From: RPQJ01 sp963793005 | GTDB lineage: Bacteria; Pseudomonadota; Gammaproteobacteria; Steroidobacterales; Steroidobacteraceae | DNA length: 64,000 nucleotides | Assembly (NCBI GenBank): GCA_963793005.1 | Contig: CAWBYP010000006.1 | Location: 1 to 64,000, forward strand | Direction: 5' to 3' | In this document: positions 1 to 9,378 of the stretch, piece after piece | How the letters are laid out: every line of letters begins with the position of its first letter | How positions within the stretch are numbered: the first letter of the stretch is position 1 | Translations under genes and position numbers: made by a program | Notes under the pieces: model-generated | The model's database searches: none | What the model was told of the DNA's origin: nothing | What the model saw: only the letters and a program-made list of their open reading frames with translations

Positions 1-299
1 AGACAGTATTCGCGGAGCAGCGGGCGCAAGGCACGCTGGCAGTGTGGTCCGAACCCTACGTGCACACGCGCATCCCGAAGTTGTTCAACCTGCGGGCAGA
101 CCCGTACGAGCGGGCCGACATCACCTCGAACACCTACTGGGACTGGTACCTGGACCACGCGTTCATCATGTTGCCGGCGTCCGAGATCGTCGGAAACTTC
201 CTGGCGACGTTCAAGGAATTCCCGCCCAGCCAGCGGGCCGCGAGCTTCACGATCGACCAGGCCATGGAATCGCTGAAGGCGGGCATGTCCGCGCGCTGA
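1..299 (+). CDS. Arylsulfatase, C-terminal fragment
   Basis: The reading frame is open from the left edge (first full codon at base 3) to TGA at 297-299, so only about the last 98 residues are present. The fragment has the C-terminal signature of bacterial type I arylsulfatases, with KLFNLRADPYERADITS, then a WYLDHAF segment and a FKEFPPSQRAASFTIDQA tail near the stop. The family hydrolyses sulfate esters using a formylglycine made from Cys or Ser, but that residue and the metal ligands lie upstream of the window, so activity cannot be judged. The gene converges on the alcohol dehydrogenase on the other strand. The identification rests on the tail motif, and the substrate cannot be inferred. 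Confidence 0.8.
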   Translation, partial: TVFAEQRAQGTLAVWSEPYVHTRIPKLFNLRADPYERADITSNTYWDWYLDHAFIMLPASEIVGNFLATFKEFPPSQRAASFTIDQAMESLKAGMSAR

Positions 300-366
300 G
301 TCCGGTGGCAATGACGACCCACGCGCTGAAGCGCGCTGGCGGGGTGGCGGTCTGCTGGCCGCTCCC

Positions 367-1398
367 TCACCGCGGGCAGGAGCACCTTTGCGCCGCGCAC
401 GTGCTTCAGCTTGAGGTCCCGCAGCGCACGGTTCGCCTCATCAAGGGAATATGTCTCGACCACCGGTCGCATCGGGATGCCGGCGGCGAGATCGAGAAAT
501 TCGCGCACGTCGCTGCGCGTGACGTTCGCGACGCTCTTGATCTCTTTTTCCATCCACAGGTGTCGTGGATAGTCGAGGCCGAGCAATTGCTGCTGGTCCG
601 TCTCTTCCTTGCGAATCGCGTTCACCACCAGCCGGCCTCCCGGCTCGAGGTTCTCGAGCGCCTTGATCACCGGCAGCCACGCCGGTGTCGTGTCGATGAT
701 GGCGTGCAGCTTCGCGGGAGCCGCTCTCGCGCGTGTCGCCCGCCCAGACGGCCCCGGACTGCAGCGCGAAATCCCGCTCTTCGCGCTGGCGCGCGAAGAC
801 GTAGACCTCAGTGTCGGGATAGCGGTGGCGAACCATCATCATCACCAGGTGTCCCGAAGCACCAAAGCCCGTGAGCCCGAGCCGCATGCCATTTCGGATC
901 CCGGCCAGCCGCAGTGACCGGTAACCGACCGCACCCGCGCACAGCAGCGGCGCGGCCTCGGCGTCGGTGAAGCAGTCCGGAATTTCATGGGCAAACGCCG
1001 CCGGTACTGTCATGTACTCGGCATAGCCGCCGTTTGCGTCGCGACCGGTGGCGCGGAATTCGCTGCAGAGATTTTCGTCACCTGCGGCACAGTGTTCGCA
1101 GTGACCGCAGGCCGAGAAGATCCAGGCGACGCCGACTCGCTGGCCAATCTCCATTCCGGTCACGCCCGCGCCTCGCGCGACGACCTCGCCCAACGACCTG
1201 GTGACCCGGAATCATCGGCAGCCGTGGCGGTGGCGTGCGACCCTCGATCTCGTCGAGTTCGGTGTGGCACACGCCACAGGCAGCGACCCGGACCAGCACC
1301 TCGCCTTCCCGCGGCTCCGGATCCGGAACGTCGCGAAGGACCAGCGAGTCGCGTCCCTCGGTTACCGGACCTGTGCCGGTCAGCAGCATCGCTTTCAT
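367..1398 (-). pseudogene. Zinc-dependent alcohol dehydrogenase, multiply frameshifted
   Basis: Three overlapping minus-strand frames join into one medium-chain alcohol dehydrogenase. The first (from ATG at 1398) gives the N-terminal GroES-like domain with CGVCHTELDEIEG and PMIPGHQVVG, containing the catalytic-zinc Cys and the GHE-like motif in the form GHQ. The second (about 1190-720) gives the structural-zinc region CGHCEHC...C and the Rossmann motif GLTGFGASGHL. The third (about 720-367) gives LEPGGRLVVNAI through LRDLKLKHVRGAKVLLP. Frame changes lie near 1180 and 710, and a third near 370 is likely because the last frame otherwise runs antisense into the sulfatase. The family oxidises alcohols with NAD(P). 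The start overlaps the upstream hydrolase stop by four bases (ATGA), suggesting an operon. Whether it is a real pseudogene or sequence error is unresolved. Confidence 0.75.
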
Positions 1399-2585
1399 TC
1401 CGGCTCCCTGTCGGTCGAAGGGACGACCCGTGACACGTTACTCTGCAACAAGTCGGCGGAGCCCGTGTCGCTCGAGACAAATTGCACGATCGCAGCAAAC
1501 AACTGCTCGATGGGGAATGGCTCGGGGTCGGGCCGACCCGCGAGGAATGGATGAACCTTTTCGATCGACTCGGCCACGCCCCAGTGATCGGCATTTGCGA
1601 ATCCCAGCAGTGTCGCGCCCGGAATCAGCGCGTCGGCCGCCAGCACCTGCCCGTCGTTCAACAGGTCGGTGCGATTGAGGTACTTCCAGGTGGGCACCAG
1701 CGAACGCGCAATGTGGTCCCTGGTCGTGAAACTCGCGAGCGAGTAGTAACGCACGTTCGCCGGTAACGGGTTGTCGACCAGCCACTGCCTCGCCGTCGCC
1801 GGTTCGAGACTGTGGATCACTTCGCCATCGCCCGGCGGGCACTTCTTGTATGGCAACCTCGCCACCAGGCTCGAATATGCCGTCGACACCGCCTCTGCCA
1901 GCGGAGTGCCGAATATCGGGCCGGCCACGCTGACGACAGCCTTGACTCTTCCGGCGAGTGCCGGGTAATCGACCATGAAGCGCAGGCTGTCCAGTGCACC
2001 CTTCGAGTATCCGATCAACAGGATCTCCTGGTTTCCTGGCAGCTGCGCGCGCTCGATCGCCAGGGCAATCTGATGTGCGTTGTTGGCGGTGCCGGAGCGT
2101 CCGCTGACCACGATTGTCTCCACGCGAACCCCGTCCTCGCGCAGTTTTTCGGCGCCGGCGATGAACGGCCTCCCCTCTTCCCCGACGCATTCGCTGAACG
2201 CACCGGTGACAACGAATACCGCCGTGCCGGAGGGGACCTTGAAATCGGCCTCCGAACCGGCCGGCTCACCGTGGCGCTCGAATGCCGCGGGCTCGTCCGG
2301 CAAACGCCACAGCCAGCGATCGCAGGACGAATCGTTCGGCGATCCGAACCCGTCGGCGCGAAGTCTGGCGCAGAAGACAGCACGAAATTTCGCCCGGCCA
2401 TCGCTGGCAGGCGGAGCACCTTCGACGTACGCAAACTGGACAGCCTTCGCGGTCAATTCCGTCGCGGTCGGGGCGGCCGCGCAACCGCCAAGCAGCACGG
2501 CGAGCAGGAGTACGGCGGCTACATTTCGGCCGCCGGCGCAGCGTGACGTGCGTCCAGGCCATGGCGCCGCGAGTTTCAAATGCAT
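1395..2585 (-). CDS. Alpha/beta-hydrolase-fold lipoprotein
   Basis: This is a predicted exported lipoprotein of about 396 residues. A hydrophobic segment ends in the lipobox LLGGC, so the mature protein should be anchored by a lipidated Cys. The nucleophile elbow GYSKGALD (G-x-S-x-G) sits mid-protein after the strand EILLIG, and NADHWGVAE near the C-terminus offers a plausible catalytic His. These features suggest an esterase or lipase-like enzyme; the substrate is unknown. Upstream in-frame ATGs exist at 2597 and 2621, but 2585 avoids overlapping the divergent phospholipase D gene, whose start at 2616 leaves only 30 bases between them. The stop overlaps the alcohol dehydrogenase start, so both are probably cotranscribed. 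Confidence 0.7.
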   Translation of the reverse strand: MHLKLAAPWPGRTSRCAGGRNVAAVLLLAVLLGGCAAAPTATELTAKAVQFAYVEGAPPASDGRAKFRAVFCARLRADGFGSPNDSSCDRWLWRLPDEPAAFERHGEPAGSEADFKVPSGTAVFVVTGAFSECVGEEGRPFIAGAEKLREDGVRVETIVVSGRSGTANNAHQIALAIERAQLPGNQEILLIGYSKGALDSLRFMVDYPALAGRVKAVVSVAGPIFGTPLAEAVSTAYSSLVARLPYKKCPPGDGEVIHSLEPATARQWLVDNPLPANVRYYSLASFTTRDHIARSLVPTWKYLNRTDLLNDGQVLAADALIPGATLLGFANADHWGVAESIEKVHPFLAGRPDPEPFPIEQLFAAIVQFVSSDTGSADLLQSNVSRVVPSTDREPE

Positions 2586-2615
2586 GACAGGGATCATTTT
2601 CGTAGACTCTACCTG

Positions 2616-4214
2616 ATGCAAGCCGTTTCAATTAGAAACCGCCTGGCCGGCGCACCGCTTGCCGCAATGATGGCCCTGGCGGTAACCGGCTGTGCAACAA
2701 CCGCGTCGGCGCCCGCGCCGGTCGCGGGGCCCGCGCTGGTCGAGTACGTTGACCAGGCCGCCGAGACCTCGGTGCTCGGCCCGGACGCGCGGTTCATCGG
2801 CAGCCCCTATCCGGACGTGGGCCTCGACGGGCTGTTTCCCCCGCGCGGCCCGGACGGCTGCCAGGTGGCGGTACTGCAAGGGGGCGAGGACTCTTTCGCA
2901 GTACGGATGCAGGCGCTGCGAGATGCACAGACCTCCATTCGCATCCAGGCGCTGGTGTTCAAGGGAGATGAAACCGGACTGCAGGTCGCTGAAATCCTCA
3001 AGCAGAAGAAGGCCGCGGGACTGGACGTGCGCGTCATCGTGGATGCCTTCTCGAACCCGTGGATACAGACGCAGTGGATGTTCTTCGACCTGAAGCAGAA
3101 CGGCATCGAGGTCGAAGGCTACGAGGCCATGGCGCTGCAGTGGCTGAACGAGGTTCCGATACCGGCGCTGGTTCCGCACACCGACCCGGACGCTCCGGAC
3201 AAGCGCTTTCACGAAAAGATGTGGATCATCGACGGCGAAACGGACCACGCGTTCGCGGTCACGGGCGGCCTCAACATCGGCAACGAGTATTTCAGGGCAG
3301 AGCCGGGCAACCCGGACGGCAACTGGCGCGACCAGGACATCGTACTGCGTGGCGCGATCGTGAAAGACCTGGTGACCGCGTTCGACCGGAATTTCGAATA
3401 CTTCGTCGGCGTAAAGAAAAGCCGCGGCATCTTCAACACCAACCTCTACTGGGAGGCCACCCGCAAGGTTCTCGGCACTACCGGGAAGGTACCGATTTCA
3501 TACACGACGAACCCGCAGATCGTCCGCTATGTCGCGGAGCTGGAGGCCCGCGAGCCGCCGCTGGAGTTCAGGGGCGCCACCTGCCGTTTCATCCAGAATC
3601 GTCCTCGCCTCAAGGAAACCTACATCCAGCAGGCCTACATCAAGCTGATCGAGCGGGCCCAAAGCGAGGTACTGGTCGCCAACGCCTATTTCGTGCCGAC
3701 CCCGACCCTGTCCCAGGCGATCAAGGACGCGGCCCGGCGTTGTGTATCGATCCGGCTGATCTCCAACAGCCCCGAGACGAACGACCTCCCGGAGATCAGC
3801 ATGGTCGGACGCGGCTACTACAAGGACCTGCTCTCGGTGAACGATTCACCGGAGGTACGCGCCTGCCCGAATACGAATGCGGGACTGCGCATCTGGGAGT
3901 GGACCGGGCAGGCACCGGGCGAGACAACCCGCAGCCAGGGCACGATGCACTCGAAGTTTGCGGTCGTCGACGGTACACGCGCGCTTGTGGGTTCATACAA
4001 CCTCGACCCGCGCAGCGAGAAGCTCAACAGCGAGACGGCGGTAGTGTTCCTCGAGCCCGCCCTGGCGGCAACACTTCGGCACAAGTTCATCGACGACGAC
4101 CTCACCTATGGTCGCGAGGTCACTCCCGAACTGGCCTCGACTTTTGAGGATCCAGAGAGCGCGATCGAAAGATTCCGGAAGTCGATCGGCCACCTGTTCG
4201 AGAAGGAGCTCTGA
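2616..4214 (+). CDS. Phospholipase D-family lipoprotein
   Basis: The protein of 532 residues starts with a signal peptide ending in the lipobox AVTGC, so it should be membrane-anchored in the envelope. It carries two HKD motifs of the phospholipase D superfamily: HEKMWIIDGETDHAF in the first half, followed by GGLNIGNEYF, and HSKFAVVDGTRALVGSYNLD in the second half. Two intact motifs are needed to form one active site, so catalysis is likely. Cardiolipin synthases of the ClsC type and exported phospholipases share this layout. The ATG at 2616 is preferred over 2580 because the signal peptide then begins MQAVSIRNRLAG. The gene is divergent from a hydrolase lipoprotein and convergent with the wax-ester synthase gene, making a lipid-metabolism neighbourhood. 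The exact reaction is unknown. Confidence 0.85.
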   Translation: MQAVSIRNRLAGAPLAAMMALAVTGCATTASAPAPVAGPALVEYVDQAAETSVLGPDARFIGSPYPDVGLDGLFPPRGPDGCQVAVLQGGEDSFAVRMQALRDAQTSIRIQALVFKGDETGLQVAEILKQKKAAGLDVRVIVDAFSNPWIQTQWMFFDLKQNGIEVEGYEAMALQWLNEVPIPALVPHTDPDAPDKRFHEKMWIIDGETDHAFAVTGGLNIGNEYFRAEPGNPDGNWRDQDIVLRGAIVKDLVTAFDRNFEYFVGVKKSRGIFNTNLYWEATRKVLGTTGKVPISYTTNPQIVRYVAELEAREPPLEFRGATCRFIQNRPRLKETYIQQAYIKLIERAQSEVLVANAYFVPTPTLSQAIKDAARRCVSIRLISNSPETNDLPEISMVGRGYYKDLLSVNDSPEVRACPNTNAGLRIWEWTGQAPGETTRSQGTMHSKFAVVDGTRALVGSYNLDPRSEKLNSETAVVFLEPALAATLRHKFIDDDLTYGREVTPELASTFEDPESAIERFRKSIGHLFEKEL

Positions 4215-4229
4215 TCGCGCCTCGAGCGG

Positions 4230-5826
4230 TCACTTCCCGCGGGAGCGGCTTCGTCCGGCCGATTTCGTCGCGACCACGTTCCTGGCGGAGGTCTTTCCTG
4301 CCGATCTCCTGCCAGCGAGCGCCTTCCTCGGTGCCTTTGCCTTTGCCTTTGCCTTTGCTTTTGCCCTGCGCTTTGCCTTTACTCCCGCCTTCATTTTCGA
4401 CTTCGCGCTCGGCGCGAACTTGCCGCGCCGTCCCGCCTTCTTGATGAAGACCGACTCGAGTTCATCCAGCGCATCGCCCATGTAAACCGCCAGCCTCTGG
4501 ATGCTCGGCACCCGGTCGGGACAGGCGGTAAATCCGAAGTACAGCCCGCCGGCGTAGCTCATCACGGTGATATTGAGTGCCTGCCCGTGCGCCAGCGCCG
4601 AGATCGGATAATAGGCTTCCATTTCCGCACCCAGGAAATACAGCTTGCGCCGCGGCCCCGGCACGTTCGAGATGATCACGTTGTAGATTGGCGGAACGCG
4701 CGAAGCGAGTCCGGGCAGCCGCGTCAGCATCTGCGGCGAACTGATCAGCACGGTGTAGGTGATCAGCGCGGCCGTGGTCATCTGCTTCAGGTAGTCGCGG
4801 CCCGCCACGCTGCTGCGGCGTATCAGTTCGAAGCGCTCACGGACGTCGTCGAGTTCGGTGCCGAGCTTCACGTTCGCGAAACTGATGGCATTGCCGCCAG
4901 CCTCGCCATCGTCCTTCTTGATCGCCACCGGAACAGAGGCCACCAGGGATCGCTCGGGAAGTTCGCCGAACTCGAGCAGGTAGCGCCGCAGCGCCTGTCC
5001 GCAGGCCGCGAGCAGCACGTCGTTGATGCTGCCGCCCGCGGCTTCGCCTATTGCCTTCATTCGCGCCAGGCTGGTCGACTGGGTCGCCACGCGCCGCTGC
5101 GGCGTGACGCTGGTGTTGAAAATGGTGCTGGGCGTCTCCGCAAGCGACGTGAAGTCCGGATCCGCCTTCACGCCAAGTGCCGCACTGGCGGAGCCTGCCA
5201 GGCCACGCAACAGGCTCGGCAGCGCACGGGCCTGGTTGGTGAACGCCGATGGCAGCCTGCCACCAAGCGCGCCCGCCGGCATCGCGTCGCGTCCGGTCTT
5301 GCTCTTGCGCTCCTGCGCCCAGATCGGCGGTGTGCGGCTCTTCGGCTGGATCCTCCGAGAAATTCAGCAATCCTACGCCCCGCACCCCATCCGCCAGCGA
5401 GTGGTGCAGCTTGCCATACATCGCGAAACGCCCGTCGTGCAAGCCTTCGATCAGGTGGATCTCCCACAGTGGTCGGTCGAGGTCCATCGGGTTGGAGTGC
5501 AGCCGCGACACTAGAATTCCGAGCTCACGCTCGCCGCCCGGATACGGAAGCGCCGAGTGCCTCAAGTGGTAGTCCAGGTCTACCTTTTCCACCTCCACGA
5601 AGCCGGGCAGCAGATGACCGGTGAGGGGACCACGCAGGCGATAATTGAACGGCGGCGCAGTGACGGGAAAGCTGCGCAGGTACTCATAGACCTGCTTCGG
5701 AAAATCACGCGGCGCGCCAGGCGGCGGCAGGAACGTCTGCAGGCCCGCCACGTGCATGGGCGTCTGGCGTGTCTCCATCAGCACGAAGCTCAGGTCCAGA
5801 AGATTCAGTGGCTTGAATGCGGCCAT
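4230..5826 (-). CDS. Wax ester synthase/diacylglycerol acyltransferase, one frameshift
   Basis: Two minus-strand frames make one WS/DGAT. The first, from ATG at 5826, holds LNLLDLSFVLMETRQTPMHV and the catalytic HHSLADG (HHxxxDG) motif that transfers acyl groups from acyl-CoA to alcohols or diacylglycerol. The second holds INDVLLAACGQALRRYL, the family motif NVIISNVPGPRR and the C-terminal domain. The frame changes near 5320, between EEPHTAD and KTGRDAMPAGALGG. The product would store neutral lipid as wax ester or triacylglycerol at the inner membrane. The C-terminus carries an unusual Lys/Ala-rich tail of about 75 residues containing AKAKAKAKAKAP and further Arg/Lys, absent from typical family members. 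The stop lies 15 bases from that of the phospholipase D gene. Sequence error is as likely as gene decay. Confidence 0.85.
4332..4370. repeat. Hexanucleotide repeat encoding Lys-Ala tail
   Basis: Around five copies of a GCCTTT unit (AAAGGC on the coding strand) stand in tandem within the 3' end of the wax ester synthase gene. They encode alternating Ala-Lys residues, giving a histone H1-like basic tail. The repeat keeps frame, so copy changes would alter tail length without breaking the protein. Confidence 0.8.
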
Positions 5827-6045
5827 GGTCGTCTCCCCTCTCTTCTCGGCGCCTACTTTAGGCTAGTCGACCCAGGCCTGCGAGGCTGGTTCGATCGGGA
5901 CGGGTCGTCGCAGTAAGTCGCCGGCGGCCAGCGCCGCGCCCTCTTGCGAATCTGCCGACGTGCGTTAGAGTCGGCGTGATTCCAGTGTGGCCGGGCGAGT
6001 GCTGGTCCGTCTACAGTGATGACAGGTGAAAGGCAGGATTACCAG

Positions 6046-7408
6046 GTGAAGCCGTCCCCACATCGACGATTCCAGGCAGCCCGGCCAGGTGTCTTCCTGG
6101 CCGTGCTGTTGCTGGTGGGGTGCGCATCTGCGCCAACGCAGGGTCCCACCGACCCGCCAGCCGGCGCGGAAGCGCCGCCACCGCTGAAACTGGATCGCAG
6201 CCAGAGCCAGGAGCGGGACGGCGTCACCGTCACGATTTCCATTCCGACCGACGATGAAGTCAGCCAGTACTTCGGTGTGGAACTCGCGGAAAATGGCATT
6301 CAGCCGATCTGGATGCAGATCACGAACACGAGCGACGTGGACTACTGGCTGATGCCGGTTGCGGTCGATCGCGACTACTACTCGGCCGACGAAGCCGCGC
6401 GCATCACCGGCGACGACCTGTCGGATGACCAGCAGGCGGAGATCCGTTCCAGGTTCCGTGCCAACGCCATGCCGTTCTTCTCGAAGGCGCATGGCACCAC
6501 GGAAGGTTATGTCTACGCGTCCCACTTGCGTGGCGGGAGATTCGTCGACGTTCGCCTGTCCGGCCATCTCCGGGCCATACGGATGCGATTTGCGGTTCTG
6601 CTGCCAACCGAGGGCTTCGATTACGAACGCTCGGCATTGCGCCAGCTGTACGCGCAGGTGCAGGACCTGCCCGACCTGACGCTTCCGCAGTTTCGCGAGC
6701 GCCTGCGGGAACTGCCATGCTGCACGACGAACGAAGACGGATCCGGCGAGGGCGACCCGCTCGAATGTTGTGCTGGTCGGTAGCGGCGAGGAAGCGGTCG
6801 CGGCGCTGACCGCGAGCGGCTGGACCTTCACGGAGGCCATCACCGTCGACAGCATCGGCCGGATGATCGGCGCCGCGATTTACGCCAAGTCCTTCCTGAC
6901 TGCGCCGGTAAGTTCGCTGTACGCATTCGGCCGCAAACAGGACCTTGCACTGCAACGCGGTCGATCGACCATTTCACAGCGAAATCACATGCGGCTGTGG
7001 CTCGCGCCATTCCGTTGCGAGGGTCAGCCTGTGTGGATCGGGCAGGTCAGCCGCGACATCGGCGTCAAGGTGACCACCAAGTCACCGACACTGACGACTC
7101 ACGTCATCGACCCGGTCGTGGACGAGTCACGGGAGTACCTGTTCCAGAGCCTGCTGCACCATGACGCGATCGGACAGTTCGCCTTCGTCAGGGGTGTCGG
7201 CGCGGCGACCGAGGCGGATCCGCGGCACAACCTGGCCGACGACCCGTATTTCACCGATGGCATGCGGCTGGTGGTCTGGTTGTCCAGTACACCTGTGCCG
7301 CCTCACATGGCCCTGGACCTCGGCTGGAACGATTCGGCCGATCCTACCCGCGAGGGCAAGGGAGAAGAGTCGATGGTGCCAGCGCTGCTCGATGACGCGC
7401 CACGGTAG
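6046..7408 (+). CDS. LssY C-terminal-domain lipoprotein, one frameshift
   Basis: Two plus-strand frames appear to be one protein of about 454 residues. The first part has a signal peptide ending in LLLVGC (lipid-anchored Cys near residue 26), then a domain with DRSQSQERDGVTVTIS and a short Cys-Cys segment. The second part is an LssY C-terminal domain: VGSGEEAVAALTASGWT, FGRKQDLALQ, RNHMRLWLAP, VWIGQVSRDIGV and THVIDPVVDESREYL. They join at about 6767, where removing one G in CTCGAATGTT restores DPLNVVLVGSG. The GTG at 6046 follows a good AAAGGCAGGA ribosome site and is preferred over ATG at 6016 or 6019. LssY was described beside a Legionella secretion locus, but the biochemical role of this domain is unknown. 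A strong hairpin follows the stop. Confidence 0.75.
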
Positions 7409-7453
7409 TCGGAACAGGCGATACCAGAGCGCAGCGCGCCTGCAGCCTCCCAC

Positions 7454-7489
7454 CGCCCCGGGCCGGGAGTGTTCCTCCCGGCCGGGGCG
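7454..7489. terminator. Strong bidirectional hairpin terminator
   Basis: A GC-rich inverted repeat of 15 pairs with one bulged G and a five-base loop lies between two convergent genes (arms 7454-7469 and 7475-7489). There is no clear T tract on either strand, but position and stability fit a bidirectional terminator. Confidence 0.65.
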
Positions 7490-7494
7490 CCGGT

Positions 7495-8101
7495 TCAATT
7501 GCAGCTGCTCTCGAACGCGGAGGCGATCGAGGCGACGTGGCGGCTGGCGTCGAAACGAACGACCACGCACTGGCCGTTCGATGACTTGCGCCAGTACGAG
7601 TAGACATCCGCGCCCTGTACCTCGTTCCTGGCCTGCTTGTAGCCGCGACGCATCAATTCATCGTCGACCTCGCCACCGACCAGTCGGCCGTTGACCAGGT
7701 CCTGCAGGCCGGCCGGCGTCTCGCCGCTGCCGACGGCCGCATTGCCCCGCCGCCGCTGGCGGGAGCACTTCCGAAGGTCACGACAACCTTCTTGCCGTTC
7801 TCCCACTTGAATACCTGGGTATCGCCGCCCGCCTGCGTGCGAACCACCTTGTTCCCCTTCTGGTCCTTGAAATGGTTCGGCTGATTGGCGGGGCTGAGGC
7901 TGAAGGTATCGCCGTTTCGCAGGTCGAGATCGATGTAGCCCTGCCGTTGCGAGAACGTGCAGGGACCCGACTGTCCATGCTTGGTTTCGCCATCCTTCTG
8001 GATCTGGCAGTGCGCTTCGTTCGAATCGGCATTGCAGGCAATGCGCCGCAGCCGAGAGCAACAGCGACGATGAGCGCGGTGAGCGCCAGGGATGACTTCA
8101 T
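7495..8101 (-). CDS. Secreted protein of the 10.6-kb family, frameshifted paralogue
   Basis: Starting at ATG 8101, a signal peptide (MKSSLALTALIVAVALG) leads into a protein that matches the intact gene at 10583-11182 once two frameshifts are allowed, near 8045 and near 7740. Shared blocks are GPCTFSQRQGY, DLDLRNGDTFSLSP, NHFKDQKGN, QVFKWENGKKVVVTF, then in the third frame LQDLVNGRLVGGEVDDEL and SYWRKSSNGQCVVVRF, ending in Cys-Asn. The N-terminal half looks like a beta-rich domain with paired Cys, and the C-terminal half like a second small domain common in exported hypothetical proteins. The function is unknown. This copy may be a decaying duplicate of the 10.6-kb gene or a victim of sequence error. 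Confidence 0.65.
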
Positions 8102-8398
8102 GAAATATCTCCGGATCGTGAATGGTTTGGGAGTCAGGTCAGCGTCGCTGAATGACGGCGCAGCCGAGGCTACATTGGAAGCCAGCGTTCCGACTATCCA
8201 GAAACGAACGGGGTTCGACGGCATCACCGAGCCGCCGGAATGCGGCTTGCGGGTGGCTCGGTGGTCCGATGTAATCCCGGAATGCTCGAAGTGATGAGCG
8301 GCTGGCTGGTCCAGCAGCCCGGGCACATCGCCCTGGTCGCTTCGGAAACCTTGCGATCTGGGCGCTGTGCCGCGCGACCGTGCTGCGCGCGGCTCAAG
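8102..8398. other. Non-coding stretch, nothing recognised
   Basis: This stretch of nearly 300 bases separates the divergent secreted-protein gene from a small membrane-protein gene. It should hold the promoter of the secreted paralogue. I see no convincing gene, RNA or hairpin. Confidence 0.4.
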
Positions 8399-8591
8399 GA
8401 TACAATCGGCTGTGGGTACCGGCCATACCTGTGGCTTGCATATGCCGCGTGGGAATGGCTGGTGCTGGTGAGGACCCCCGACGCGAACATACGCGTCGAC
8501 CTGCTGCTGATCTGGCCGGTGATCGGCACTCACGACGCTCTGGGCACTGGGTCGTGCCGCGATGGGATGGTGGAAGACCCGGCATCGGTGA
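8399..8591 (+). CDS. Small membrane protein, probable frameshift
   Basis: A short membrane protein can be read by joining two frames. The first gives LWLAYAAWEWLVLVRTPDAN followed by IRVDLLLIWPVIG; the second, after a frame change near 8529, gives LTTLWALGRAAMGWWKTRHR and stops at TGA 8589-8591. The result would have two hydrophobic segments separated by the polar TPDANIRVD stretch, which looks like the turn of small two-helix inner-membrane proteins. The start is uncertain, since no ATG with a good ribosome site stands upstream in the first frame. It lies just ahead of another small membrane protein (DUF3955). The role is unknown and the call is tentative. Confidence 0.4.
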
Positions 8592-8652
8592 TTGACGACG
8601 GCCAGCAAGCGGCGAGGCATTGCCGCGATCGCCGCGCGAGGGAACTCGATCG

Positions 8653-8856
8653 ATGAAAATTCGACTCGTGAGCATCGGACTGACATCGCTGTTGCTCGGT
8701 GGCGCGCTGCTGGTCGCGTTTCGGCTGATCGGTTCGACCATCGACGAGAACGGATTCCTGCGCGAACCATTCGGACTCCTGCCCATCGGCTGGCTGCTGG
8801 TCATCGTCGGCGGCGCCTGCACGGCCGTCGCCGCGATCCGGTCGCGCAGTCGCTGA
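8653..8856 (+). CDS. DUF3955 small membrane protein
   Basis: The 67-residue protein has two membrane segments: LVSIGLTSLLLGGALLVAF near the N-terminus and LLPIGWLLVIVGGACTAVAA near the C-terminus. The loop IGSTIDENGFLREPFGLLPI is the hallmark of the DUF3955 family. An in-frame ATG at 8620 exists, but 8653 fits the family start (MKIRLVS). The family has no established function. It sits between another small membrane protein and an exported protein, all on the plus strand, so they may form a small operon. Confidence 0.75.
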   Translation: MKIRLVSIGLTSLLLGGALLVAFRLIGSTIDENGFLREPFGLLPIGWLLVIVGGACTAVAAIRSRSR

Positions 8857-8879
8857 GGAATCGTGCAGCCCGTATCAGT

Positions 8880-9301
8880 CTGTCGATCCTTTGCGTCGTG
8901 TGCGCGGCGGCGCCGGCCGCTGGCGCCGACCAGCCGGCATCCGCGCTGGATGCGGCGGTCGCCAACACAAAGCTCGTCGCGCCAGCGAATTACCAGGGAG
9001 CCTCGGCAAGTGCAGCTGCGGGTGCGCCTGCGCTCGACATCGCGCTGCAGATTACCGGGAGTTTCGAGGGTGCCGCGCAGCAGATTACCCAGCTGAATGA
9101 AGGCAGCGAGGCTCCGTCGGCAACGCGGGTAACGGTGGTGAGGGACGGACTGCTGGACGATTCGATCAGGGCGCAGCGATGGGACATCCTGCTGGAAAGA
9201 GCCGCCGGGGGCGGCTGGACAATTCGGCGAGGTGAAAGAAGCCTGGCTCTGCTGGCGTGGCGGGTCCCAAGATCGTTTCGCCGCGGATCCGTGCCCGCTG
9301 A
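8880..9301 (+). CDS. Exported hypothetical protein, frameshifted
   Basis: A signal-peptide-like segment (SLSILCVVCAAAPAAGA) leads into about 110 residues with ALDIALQITGSF, TRVTVVRDGLLDDSIRAQRW and DILLERAAGGGWTIRRG. After a frame change near 9230 the second frame adds EAWLCWRGGSQDRFAADPCP, a plausible Cys-containing end in which the two cysteines could pair. The pattern resembles small exported proteins of unknown function seen across proteobacteria. The start is uncertain because no clear ATG or GTG with a ribosome site lies in frame; a non-ATG start near 8880 or a further indel upstream is possible. The end at 9301 assumes one more indel, since the second frame otherwise runs on to 9471, antisense to the AraC gene. 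Confidence 0.5.
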
Positions 9302-9378
9302 GCGGCTGGCGGCCAGTGTCCCAAGTGGACGACGGCCGTCCATCATGCAGGAAGGCGGAAACAGGCGCGGACGCGCAA

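Noticed and set aside
4332..4370. Tandem repeat considered as a CRISPR or minisatellite
   Set aside because: The unit is six bases with no spacers and lies in frame in a coding region.
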